Shown: in pieces, positions 1 to 7,844 of the stretch
Layout: every line of letters starts with the position of its first letter
Position numbering within the stretch: position 1 is the first letter of the stretch
Source: an uncultured Veillonella sp.
Lineage (GTDB): Bacteria; Bacillota; Negativicutes; Veillonellales; Veillonellaceae
Assembly: GCA_900538355.1 (NCBI GenBank)
Contig: UPXS01000004.1
Location: 62,001-126,000 of the forward strand
Reading direction: 5' to 3'
DNA: 64,000 bases
Notes under the pieces: generated by a model
Told to the model about the DNA's origin: nothing
The model's database searches: none
Seen by the model: the letters and a program-made list of their open reading frames with translations, nothing else
Translations under genes and position numbers: made by a program

Positions 1-2
1 TC

Positions 3-140
3 ACGGCTGCTATTATTGCACTTTTTGTACCAATGCTGGCTAAGATTATGCTTTTGGTGAAAGTTGGTTTGACTCTTATGCCTGGAAATAAAGAGGTTAA
101 TGATTATGGTGAAAGACCAGCCTCTATGATTGTTGTTTAG
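3..140 (+). CDS. C-terminal end of a membrane protein (partial)
   Basis: An open frame enters from the left edge and stops at 138-140. The 45 visible residues begin with a hydrophobic stretch (IIALFVPMLAKIMLLV) that looks like a membrane segment and end in a short polar tail. The family cannot be named from this fragment. It lies 16 bases upstream of a tiny membrane peptide gene and may share a transcript with it and with cas2-cas1. Confidence 0.5.
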   Translation, partial: TAAIIALFVPMLAKIMLLVKVGLTLMPGNKEVNDYGERPASMIVV

Positions 141-156
141 AAAAGGAGTATTAAAG

Positions 157-243
157 ATGACTGGATTTGTAGCTATGTTTTTCTTAGGTGTTTTATTACT
201 TGTAATTTTTGATGCCCTTACAGGCGATAATGATAGGGATTAA
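157..243 (+). CDS. 28-residue predicted single-pass membrane peptide
   Basis: A small frame with a good AAAGGAG ribosome site (142-147) and an ATG at 157. The peptide starts MTGFVAMFFLGVLLLVIF and ends in the acidic tail TGDNDRD, so one transmembrane helix with a charged C-terminus is likely. It sits directly before cas2 with only 19 bases between them, so it could be co-transcribed with the adaptation genes. No family is recognised. It is too short for its coding status to be certain. Confidence 0.45.
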   Translation: MTGFVAMFFLGVLLLVIFDALTGDNDRD

Positions 244-262
244 ATAGGTATAGGAGGTTTTG

Positions 263-538
263 ATGAGGTATCTTATTTCTTATGATATTTCTGATACTAA
301 AACTAGAAATAAGGTAGTTAAATATTTAGAGTCCTTTTGTTACCGTGTCCAATATAGTGTATTTTTATGTGTACATGCACATGTAAAGGTAGAGTCGATT
401 GCGAAAAAACTTGAGATATTAACTAGATGTGATGAAACAAAGCGTCTTCTTATCGTCTCTATCTCAGATACCGCCAAGACACCTATATGGTGTAATGAAA
501 CGATTCCATTAGAAGCGGATAAGATATTAATTGTTTAA
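263..538 (+). CDS. cas2: CRISPR adaptation protein Cas2
   Basis: Cas2 is the small dimeric partner of Cas1 in the integrase that inserts new spacers at the leader end of a CRISPR array. The 91-residue protein opens with the typical beta strand and conserved aspartate (MRYLISYDIS, Asp8) and has the usual ferredoxin-like length. The ATG at 263 is preferred to a TTG at 260 because AGGAGG at 252-257 is correctly spaced only for 263. The gene precedes cas1 with 18 bases between them; this cas2-cas1 order is the reverse of the commonest one. Confidence 0.93.
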   Translation: MRYLISYDISDTKTRNKVVKYLESFCYRVQYSVFLCVHAHVKVESIAKKLEILTRCDETKRLLIVSISDTAKTPIWCNETIPLEADKILIV

Positions 539-556
539 CTTTTGAAGGAGATTGTG

Positions 557-1552
557 ATGTTAGAAACTTTATATGTAATGACTCCAGGCGTATCAATAGG
601 ACAAAATGGAGGCTTATTAGTTTTAGAAAAGGACCATGCTATCATTAAAGAAATTCCTATGGCAACAGTAGGTAGTCTAGTATTGGGGAGAACCATACAG
701 ATTTCTACACAAGTTATGTTTTCTCTAGTGAAACAAGGATCTCTTATTCAATTTGTGGATCATAAGTATCAACTCGTAGAAACTTTGGGTGATGAGCATA
801 TAATATTGCAACGCTTGTTGTGGCAAGTAGAATGCTTTCAGAATAAAGAATTTGCCTTAAGTGGTGCAAAGTATATAGTTAAACATAAGATTAAAGGGCA
901 AATTTCCTTATTAAACCAATATAAGAAAAGTAGAGAGATTTCAAATTTTAAGGCCATAAATCATACCTTGCATGCCTTGCTAAAACGCGTAGATAGAACA
1001 AAGAAGGTAGAAACATTACGTGGTATAGAGGGACTTGCATCTAGAACTTATTTTTCTGTATTTGGTTTTTTATTATCTGAACCATGGCAGTTCACTGGAA
1101 GAAACCGATATCCAAGTACGGATCCGGTAAATGCAATTTTAAGTTATGGCTATTCCTTTTTAGAACGTGAAGTAAGAGTCTCTTTATTAGCAGTAGGCTT
1201 AGATGTACGTATTGGTGTGCTACATAGTACAAATAATAGAAAGGATAGCTTTGTGTATGATGTAATGGATATCTTTAGACAAGATATAATTGATCGATTT
1301 GTATTAAAGCTATTGAATCGTCATATGTTAAGTCTTGAAGATTTTGATATATCAGAACAAGGGTATTTTTTATCTAAATCGGCTAACAAGAAATGGATTA
1401 AGCTTTATGAAGAATATATGGATACTGAGGTTACTCGTCTTGATAACGTAACACCACGAAAGTGGATACAACGAGAGGTTCAATCTTTTATGGCGTATCT
1501 TCAAGCAATAGAGGTACATATACCTAAACATGATTGTGAAAATATATCTTAA
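557..1552 (+). CDS. cas1: CRISPR adaptation integrase Cas1
   Basis: Cas1 is the metal-dependent integrase of spacer acquisition. The 331-residue protein has the family's beta-rich N-terminal half and helical C-terminal half. The metal-binding triad can be seen as Glu158 (GIEG), His223 (VLHS) and Asp238 (YDVMDIF), so it should be active. The ATG at 557 follows AAGGAG (545-550); an upstream in-frame TTG at 542 lies inside that ribosome site and is rejected. No reverse transcriptase or Cas4 domain is fused. A hairpin follows the stop, and the next gene has its own promoter. Confidence 0.95.
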   Translation: MLETLYVMTPGVSIGQNGGLLVLEKDHAIIKEIPMATVGSLVLGRTIQISTQVMFSLVKQGSLIQFVDHKYQLVETLGDEHIILQRLLWQVECFQNKEFALSGAKYIVKHKIKGQISLLNQYKKSREISNFKAINHTLHALLKRVDRTKKVETLRGIEGLASRTYFSVFGFLLSEPWQFTGRNRYPSTDPVNAILSYGYSFLEREVRVSLLAVGLDVRIGVLHSTNNRKDSFVYDVMDIFRQDIIDRFVLKLLNRHMLSLEDFDISEQGYFLSKSANKKWIKLYEEYMDTEVTRLDNVTPRKWIQREVQSFMAYLQAIEVHIPKHDCENIS

Positions 1553-1557
1553 TAATG

Positions 1558-1596
1558 ATGGGCTGATTCACATTTTTGTATGTGCTATTAGCCCAT
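1558..1596 (+). terminator. Hairpin after cas1, possible weak terminator
   Basis: Nested stem: outer ATGGGCT/AGCCCAT and inner CACAT/ATGTG. There is only a short T-rich tail, so termination would be weak. It lies just after the cas1 stop and before the separate promoter of the effector operon. Confidence 0.4.
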
Positions 1597-1681
1597 TTAG
1601 TATATGTAATTATATATGAAGTATAAAAAATGAAAAATCTTTCATAAATCGTATACTTATAAGTGATTTTTTTCTTAGGTT

Positions 1682-1709
1682 TTGCTATTATTTAAGATGA
1701 AGATATAAT
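1682..1709 (+). promoter_or_regulatory. Sigma70-type promoter of the type III effector operon
   Basis: TTGCTA (1682-1687) and TATAAT (1704-1709) are separated by 16 bases. It lies 40 bases before the 1750 gene and is the only good promoter before the 1750-10648 gene run, whose members overlap or are separated by at most about 30 bases. Confidence 0.6.
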
Positions 1710-1749
1710 GAATTCGTATTGACATAAACTAATATAGAGAGGAGTGCTT

Positions 1750-2112
1750 ATGTTTATCAATCATACCAATCACCTTTCACAATATTGGTCGCATGCTCAA
1801 TTGACTGCGGCATGTGAATATGGAGATATTTTGGACTTACCGTTTCCTAGTGTTGATCCACAAGCATCCTCCTCAGAGGTACTAGAGTTAGCTCAAGCGT
1901 ATGCAGGTCGTATTATTGCATTGCATCCCTCTGCTGTATTATGCCAAGGAGAATTTGTTTATTGTCATGCTCTAGTAGAGCGGCTACTGGCCGCAGAAAT
2001 AACTGTATTAGCAGCCACTAGCGAACGTGTTGTAGAAGAGTTTTATCATAATGGCATAAACGAAAAAAGGATTGACTTTCAGTTTGTCCAATTTCGGGAG
2101 TATAGTCGTTAA
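1750..2112 (+). CDS. Small ancillary protein of the type III CRISPR locus, unknown biochemical role
   Basis: A 120-residue soluble protein with the pattern FINHTNHLSQYWSHAQ, then YGDILDLPFP, then VLCQGEF near residue 75 and a SER motif near residue 100. It reads like one Rossmann-type alpha/beta domain. I recall similar small proteins in other anaerobes next to type III loci, but I cannot assign a family. By length and fold style it could be a CARF-like sensor or ring nuclease that handles cyclic oligoadenylate made by the downstream Cas10; that is inference from position. ATG 1750 is chosen because GAGAGGAG (1737-1744) is spaced for it; an in-frame GTG at 1744 overlaps the ribosome site. Confidence 0.55.
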   Translation: MFINHTNHLSQYWSHAQLTAACEYGDILDLPFPSVDPQASSSEVLELAQAYAGRIIALHPSAVLCQGEFVYCHALVERLLAAEITVLAATSERVVEEFYHNGINEKRIDFQFVQFREYSR

Positions 2113-2143
2113 TAATTGCTGTTTGTAGTTAAGGAGTGAGTAT

Positions 2144-3724
2144 ATGCAAGTAAATGCTATTTTATTTGATGTACAATCGATTCAAAAGTACATATTTGCA
2201 AACAATAAACTGAAAGCTAATGTTGGGGCTTCGTATATTGTGGATCGATTGTTTGAGGATGTATTGTGTAAAGATATTATCTTAAAATTCGAACCTGGAG
2301 CTGATATTACATCTTGGAAAATAAGACGTGATAGTATTACATCCATTCCAACACCTGTATATGTTGCCTATATTGGCGGTGGTAAGGCGTTGATTCTTAT
2401 TGATAATGATCATGTAAATATGATTGAGGATATCATTAAGAATTTTACATCCCAAGTATTGACTCAATATCCAGGTCTCAAGGTGGGAGTAACAACAGGT
2501 CCAATTACACTTGAAAAGGATCAGTTTAGTATAGATGAACATCAATTGTTTAAGCAATTGAAAAATAACCAATATACATTAAATCCGATATTACGACCTG
2601 CTAATACCGGTTTAACTGCTATTTGTGATTATAGTGGTGATACCGCTGATACAGTTATAAACTTTGATGATGGGAAACGATTGGTATCCACATCGTTTAT
2701 CTCTAAATTTAATGCCTTTGAAGCAGCTAATACACGTCTAAAAAAAGATTTATTTGGTACTGAGGATATCGAATGGGTATTTCCAGTAGAATTTGATGAA
2801 TTAGGTCAGAACAAATCGACTGAAAAAAGTAAAACTGGTATTAATGACATCGCTATCGTCCATATTGATGGTAATAATATGGGGGCTAGATTTATTAGTT
2901 GTGATGGACTAGAAGAACGTAGTGCACTATCTGAAAAGGTAGCAACTAAGACCTTGGAAAGTTTCAAATCTCTAATACAATGGATTATTGATAAATATGA
3001 TGTTCTTACTAAGAATCTTGAATTAAAAAATAAAATGTTGCCAATCCGACCAATCATTGTTGGTGGGGACGATATTACCTTTGTTTGTAATGCTCGCATT
3101 GCCGTGCAAGCAGCTCACTATTTAATGCAAGAACTCTTGAGTGATAAGAATGGTCTGTCTATTTCCTCTTGTGCAGGCATTGCCATAATTCCTACGTCAT
3201 ATCCTTTCTTTAGAGGATATCAGATGGCAGAACAATTATGTGATAGCGCAAAGTCTAAAATGCGTACATATAATAAAGATAATGAAGTGAGCGAATCTTG
3301 TTGGATGGATTTTGCCTTCCTTCATGGTGAAACCGCTCCTACATTAGAGCAGTTTTTTGCTAGTGAATATAGTAGCTTAGCAGGTAATATGCACTATGGG
3401 CCATATCGTGTATATGAAAAGGGGAAAATATACGAAGCTGAACGTGAAGGTTTATGTCAACTCTTAGAGTGTACTCAACAATTTAAGGATGGCCGTGTGA
3501 TGGCTCAGAATAAGGTAAAAGAATTACGTTCTGTATTGCAAGACAATGAACATATGTGGACTGTATTCCTTGAACAATTGCAACATACAAAACAATCTAT
3601 GCCTGAAGTATCTGGCTGGGACGCTTTTAAAGAATCATTATGGGTTAAAGTAGATGGCAAAATGCGCACACCATATATAGATGCTATAGAATTAATGGAT
3701 TATATTTTGCCTGGATTGGAGTAA
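2144..3724 (+). CDS. cas10: Cas10 large subunit, compact, GGDD present, no HD domain
   Basis: Cas10 is the large subunit of type III effector complexes; its palm domain makes cyclic oligoadenylates after target RNA binding. The 526-residue protein opens with FDVQSIQKYIF, typical of Cas10 of the Csx10/III-D group. It has HIDGNNMG at about 240-247 and an intact GGDD at 307-310 (VGGDDITFV), with the following strand CAGIAI at about 343. There is no N-terminal HD nuclease domain, and the protein is shorter than usual Csm1 or Cmr2. Signalling is therefore predicted intact, while Cas10-dependent DNA cleavage is not. It is the second gene of the effector operon and is followed after 2 bases by the first RAMP gene. 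Confidence 0.92.
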   Translation: MQVNAILFDVQSIQKYIFANNKLKANVGASYIVDRLFEDVLCKDIILKFEPGADITSWKIRRDSITSIPTPVYVAYIGGGKALILIDNDHVNMIEDIIKNFTSQVLTQYPGLKVGVTTGPITLEKDQFSIDEHQLFKQLKNNQYTLNPILRPANTGLTAICDYSGDTADTVINFDDGKRLVSTSFISKFNAFEAANTRLKKDLFGTEDIEWVFPVEFDELGQNKSTEKSKTGINDIAIVHIDGNNMGARFISCDGLEERSALSEKVATKTLESFKSLIQWIIDKYDVLTKNLELKNKMLPIRPIIVGGDDITFVCNARIAVQAAHYLMQELLSDKNGLSISSCAGIAIIPTSYPFFRGYQMAEQLCDSAKSKMRTYNKDNEVSESCWMDFAFLHGETAPTLEQFFASEYSSLAGNMHYGPYRVYEKGKIYEAEREGLCQLLECTQQFKDGRVMAQNKVKELRSVLQDNEHMWTVFLEQLQHTKQSMPEVSGWDAFKESLWVKVDGKMRTPYIDAIELMDYILPGLE

Positions 3725-3726
3725 GT

Positions 3727-4374
3727 ATGTACACATTAACTATTAAATTATTGTCGCCAACAATGCTTATGTCCGGTCAAGGCGATGTGAATACGGACAG
3801 TACCATCGTTCATGATTGTTATGGAATTCCTTTTATTCCGGCTAAACGTGTGCGTGGTGTTTTATATGAAAGTGCCCTTGAAGTAGCTGAAATAATGTGC
3901 GCTGCAGGTTTGAATACATTTACCATTGATGATGTAAAGGTATTGTTTAATCGCCTTGAAGGTGTGGAGGATAATCCTAGATTGTCTATTTCTAATTTAA
4001 CCATTGCTGATTATGATGTGGTAGCTAATGAATTAGCAGCGCTTGAAGAGAGATACCCTGAAGTATTTACGAAGGAACGGGTTCTTAAAGAGTACACATC
4101 TATGCGTTATTACACATCTATCGATCAAGTAACAGGTATAGCCCGCGAGGGTACATTACATAACTCTCGTGTTCTCAATAGAGGGCTTGAATTCAGTGGT
4201 CAAATCGGTGTGGAAGATATGACAGAAACAGAACGATTGATTTTAGCATGTGCCGTACGTAATTTGACTGGCATTGGTGGCAAACGTAACCGTGGTTTTG
4301 GTCAAGTGGAATGCACAATTGATGATATATCTTTTGATTTAGAAACTTTAGGGGGTGCATTATGGAACAAGTAA
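3727..4374 (+). CDS. Single-domain Cas7-like RAMP (Csm3-type)
   Basis: A 215-residue RAMP backbone protein of the type III complex. It has the Cas7/Csm3 order: a first strand (LTIKLLSPTMLMS), an acidic loop (NTDSTIVHD, Asp24 aligning with the Csm3 target-RNA cleavage aspartate by my reading), the IPAKRVRGVLYE motif at 37-48, and a C-terminal glycine-rich loop GIGGKRNRGFGQV. Known Csm3 subunits line the crRNA and cut bound target RNA every six bases. The gene begins two bases after cas10 and overlaps the next RAMP gene by 13 bases, so translational coupling is likely. Confidence 0.85.
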   Translation: MYTLTIKLLSPTMLMSGQGDVNTDSTIVHDCYGIPFIPAKRVRGVLYESALEVAEIMCAAGLNTFTIDDVKVLFNRLEGVEDNPRLSISNLTIADYDVVANELAALEERYPEVFTKERVLKEYTSMRYYTSIDQVTGIAREGTLHNSRVLNRGLEFSGQIGVEDMTETERLILACAVRNLTGIGGKRNRGFGQVECTIDDISFDLETLGGALWNK

Positions 4375-5939
4375 ATATTACGATTACCGTTAAATCCCCA
4401 ACACTTATTGCGAACTCCTCCACAGCAGGTGTATTAACATCTACGCGTGGCTTCATTGATGGTCGAGTATTGCGTGGCCTTTTTGCATCCCAGTTTATTT
4501 CTTCTCATAAACTTGGTAGAGAAGCTCATAAAAACCAAGATTTTATGAAGTTATTCTATGGTGACTTACGCTTTGTTGCGGCCTATAAAGATACGCCAAA
4601 AGGTACGTCTTTCCCAGCACCATTAAGCTTACAAAAGAACAAAAATGCAGACGGCTATGCTAGTGATGCTGTAGTGGACCTCTACACAGGTAAAGATCTT
4701 TTAGGCTTTAAGGGTGTTAAAGGTTTTGTCGTTGTAGATGATAAAGAATGCAGCCCTGTACAAATTGAAACGGCTATTAAATTGCATATGTCTCGTTCCT
4801 TAGAACAAGAACGTGTACAAGGTCGCAGTAAAGATGGCAATATTTTTAACTATGAATATCTTGAGCCAAATCAAGTGTTCGTTGGTTCTGTAGTGGGGCC
4901 TAAAGCAGCATTAGAGGAGTTTGTTCGTCAATTCCCTAAACAGTTAGATTGTCATATTGGTCGATCTCGTCGTACTGAATATGGTCACTGCCTCGTTGAA
5001 ATTGGTGATATTACTGCTGTTCCAATGCTGGTAACCAGTGGTAATTCTGTATATGTGCGACTTCATACGCCATTAGTATTAGGTAATGAATCTATTGGTC
5101 ATGTAGTGGCACATGCAGTACAACCGCTTGGCACAGATATCTCTGTAGGCGCTGTATTTGCCTCTTACCAAGAGGAGCAAAGCTTTAATAGTATTTGGGG
5201 TGTTCGTAGTAGTGCTGAAGTATCTGCAGCTGCTGGTAGTATCGTAGAGCTTGTAAAGGCATCTGGTTGGTCTCAAGAGAATCTAAATACATTACAACAT
5301 ATTTTGTATAACGGTATGGGCACACGCCTTCAAGAGGGCTATGGTCAAGGTCGTTTGTGGACTCCTGGTGAGTTCAAGATGGTGAATCTAGGTTCGCCAG
5401 AAGCACCTAAGCTCAAATCTTTACATACTCATACACAAGATATTGCAAAAAAAGTATTGGAAAAGCAAGTTATTGTAAATGCTCGATTGCGTGCTGCTCA
5501 CGATGTAGATACTTATATTAAACGGACCATGACTAGAGCCGGTGTATCTAAACATTTTGCATCTGTACTATTAACTGAACTTGGTACAAATCATGAAACT
5601 GGTCATAAGAAATTACAACAATTCTTGGTAGATAAAAGGGAAGAAGGCCAAAAGAAGAATGAGCCAAGAGTTATCGAAAAGAACTTACGTGTATTCCATT
5701 TAGAGCATGCCTATACGCGCAGTGAAACAAAATCTGTTAACTTGATGGAGTATATTATCGATTTTGATGCGCCTACATTAGTAGCGGCTTGTTTGGCAAA
5801 ATCTGGTGAGAGTGGTACATATTACGAAATTCCTACTGAATTAGTTGATATGGTAGGCTTTGATAAACAAAAAGTTTCAAATGTAGTAGCCTACGAATAT
5901 TGGACATATTTCTTTAGACATATTAGAAAGATTAAGTAA
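4362..5939 (+). CDS. csx10: Csx10-like RAMP protein (Cas5-type subunit of type III-D)
   Basis: A 525-residue protein resembling Csx10, the Cas5-like subunit that holds the crRNA 5' tag in type III-D complexes. The N-terminal RAMP part has FIDGRVLRGLFASQF near residue 40 and HIGRSRRTEYGHCLVEIG near 200. A second RAMP-like half ends in the glycine-rich loop GMGTRLQEGYGQGRLW near 330. The last 170 residues are charged and helical; since no separate small (Cas11) subunit is encoded, this part might play that role, which is inference. It overlaps the upstream RAMP gene and is 13 bases from the next. Confidence 0.8.
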   Translation: MEQVNITITVKSPTLIANSSTAGVLTSTRGFIDGRVLRGLFASQFISSHKLGREAHKNQDFMKLFYGDLRFVAAYKDTPKGTSFPAPLSLQKNKNADGYASDAVVDLYTGKDLLGFKGVKGFVVVDDKECSPVQIETAIKLHMSRSLEQERVQGRSKDGNIFNYEYLEPNQVFVGSVVGPKAALEEFVRQFPKQLDCHIGRSRRTEYGHCLVEIGDITAVPMLVTSGNSVYVRLHTPLVLGNESIGHVVAHAVQPLGTDISVGAVFASYQEEQSFNSIWGVRSSAEVSAAAGSIVELVKASGWSQENLNTLQHILYNGMGTRLQEGYGQGRLWTPGEFKMVNLGSPEAPKLKSLHTHTQDIAKKVLEKQVIVNARLRAAHDVDTYIKRTMTRAGVSKHFASVLLTELGTNHETGHKKLQQFLVDKREEGQKKNEPRVIEKNLRVFHLEHAYTRSETKSVNLMEYIIDFDAPTLVAACLAKSGESGTYYEIPTELVDMVGFDKQKVSNVVAYEYWTYFFRHIRKIK

Positions 5940-5952
5940 GGAGGACCGTCGT

Positions 5953-7287
5953 ATGTTAAACTCTGCAAGTGTAATTGGGCGGTACACTCTAACTGGTACT
6001 GTCAAACTCATAAGCCCTCTCGTTATTCGAGCTGGTGTTAGTAATGATATTTTAAATGATACGGTAGATGATGTTGTAGTAACCTATCACGATGGTCAGC
6101 CATTCATTCCTGGCACATCCTTAGCTGGTGTATTACGCCAAGCGATTCAAGGTTTTGAACCTATTTCAGAAGATGTATTGTTTGGATCAATTGATGATAA
6201 AGGTACACAAAGTGCATTACAGATTAATGATATTCCATTAGATAATACAAATATTGTCGTTCGTGATGGTATTCGTATAGACGATGTGCGTGGTGTTACT
6301 GAAGATGGCGCTAAATATGACTTTGAAGTTATCGAATCTGGTGCGACTGGTCAGTTGCGTATCGATTGTGTAATCCGTCAATGTCACAAAAATGAAGTGG
6401 ATAAAATTGAGCGAGCTCTTGTAGCGTTAGCGAATCTACTTAAAAACGGTATCTCTATTGGTGCTCGTACGGTGAATGGTTTAGGCCGTGTAGCATGTAA
6501 AGATATTTCTTTGGTGCATTATGATTTCACTAAGCCAGATCATGTAAAAGCGTGGTTATTACGCAAAGCTGGTACATCTGTTGCTATTCCTGAGCGACGT
6601 ATGGTTGCCGATAAAGATCTTGTTATCGATATGGAGTGCTACTTAGAAGATACAGTTCTTATTAAATCTATCTTTGAGGAGGCTTGGGAGGATAAGTCTG
6701 TAGCGCTCTTTATTCCAGGCACATCCATTAAAGGTGTACTATGTCACCATTGTAGCCGTATATTACAGGCATTAGGCCGTAGCAATCAAGCGGTAGATGC
6801 ACTCTTTGGCTATAGCATTGAGAAAACAAATGAAAGCCGTAAAGGTCGTGTCATGGTAGATGAAGTATACTTTGATAAATCCTTTACCCAAGAGGAACAA
6901 CCCCGTATTCGCGTGGATCGTTTCACAGGTGGTGCTATGAATGGGGCTTTATTCCAAGACCATCCAGTACGTAAGGGGAAAGGTAAACAGTTAGTATTCC
7001 CATTACGTATGATTATTAAAGACTGTAGTGATAGTGAAGCGGGCCTTGCGCTACTCCTTGTAAAAGATCTCATGACAGGACAAATTACGTTGGGCGCTAA
7101 TCGTACAATCGGTTATGGCCGTATTAAAGGCAACTCTGTTACTGTTCAATATCATGGTAAAAGCTATGGTATCGATAGTACTGGTAAGGTTACAGAGGGT
7201 GAAGCCATTAAACTTGAAGCTTTGGTTCAAGCGTTACATCAATCTACAGAAGATACAATGTTAGCTAAGGAGGGCGCTCATGAGTAA
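5953..7287 (+). CDS. Double Cas7 RAMP protein (Cas7-2x type)
   Basis: A 444-residue protein with two RAMP (Cas7/Csm3) domains in tandem. The first carries VDDVVVTYHDGQPFIPGTSL (residues 38-57), with Asp39 in the position of the Csm3 cleavage residue, and ends in GARTVNGLGRV near 175. The second carries FIPGTSIKGVL near 255 and ends in GANRTIGYGRIKG near 380. The second domain shows no obvious aspartate at the catalytic position. Two-domain Cas7 fusions are known from the III-D variant of Synechocystis, which assembles from fused subunits. The gene overlaps csx19 by 8 bases. Confidence 0.82.
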   Translation: MLNSASVIGRYTLTGTVKLISPLVIRAGVSNDILNDTVDDVVVTYHDGQPFIPGTSLAGVLRQAIQGFEPISEDVLFGSIDDKGTQSALQINDIPLDNTNIVVRDGIRIDDVRGVTEDGAKYDFEVIESGATGQLRIDCVIRQCHKNEVDKIERALVALANLLKNGISIGARTVNGLGRVACKDISLVHYDFTKPDHVKAWLLRKAGTSVAIPERRMVADKDLVIDMECYLEDTVLIKSIFEEAWEDKSVALFIPGTSIKGVLCHHCSRILQALGRSNQAVDALFGYSIEKTNESRKGRVMVDEVYFDKSFTQEEQPRIRVDRFTGGAMNGALFQDHPVRKGKGKQLVFPLRMIIKDCSDSEAGLALLLVKDLMTGQITLGANRTIGYGRIKGNSVTVQYHGKSYGIDSTGKVTEGEAIKLEALVQALHQSTEDTMLAKEGAHE

Positions 7288-7843
7288 ACAATTACATAGC
7301 CATGAAGGTGTATATACACGTACTTGCGGCACATGTGGTCCTACAGCTAATGTGAACGTACTAGCTGTAGCAAAAGAACAGATGAAACAAGATGGATTAG
7401 TAATTACTTGGTCTGTCCATGAAGTTAAATGGGGTTATTACAAGCAAGGTGGGTTCCAATTTTCTGATGGAACAACTGATGTAGACTTAGCATATCTACA
7501 AGATATGCGTATCTTTAATGAAACAGAAGAATTGCATCTCACCGTACAACATGATGAGATTGTGTACCGCTATATTAATGATGCAGCTGGTGAGCCTGTA
7601 ACATACGTTGATTCCTCCTCTCGTATGATTGGTGAAGTTGATGCCGGTCGTACGCAGCTGAACCGAGTAGAAGGCTTTACAAGCCTAGTTGATACAGGCC
7701 GTAAACTTTCACAAATTATCCCTGTGTCAACTACAAAACAATACTGCTATTTAACGACTCGTAATTACATTGGCTATTTAGATAATCATCAAGCGAGCTA
7801 TACAGATTATCGATATGTCAAAATTGAAGCTAAGGAGGTCTAG
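7280..7843 (+). CDS. csx19: Csx19-like type III-D accessory protein
   Basis: A 187-residue soluble protein between two Cas7-like genes. Its pattern (a tryptophan-rich region WSVHEVKWGYYKQGG, a central acidic stretch, a GFTSLVDTGRKLSQIIPV segment and a C-terminal RNYIGYL...YRYVKIEA strand) matches what I recall of Csx19, a subunit found almost only in type III-D loci. In the studied III-D variant, Csx19 is part of the effector complex. It overlaps the double-Cas7 gene and ends one base before the start of the next gene. Assignment rests on motif memory plus context. Confidence 0.68.
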   Translation: MSKQLHSHEGVYTRTCGTCGPTANVNVLAVAKEQMKQDGLVITWSVHEVKWGYYKQGGFQFSDGTTDVDLAYLQDMRIFNETEELHLTVQHDEIVYRYINDAAGEPVTYVDSSSRMIGEVDAGRTQLNRVEGFTSLVDTGRKLSQIIPVSTTKQYCYLTTRNYIGYLDNHQASYTDYRYVKIEAKEV

Positions 7844-7844
7844 T

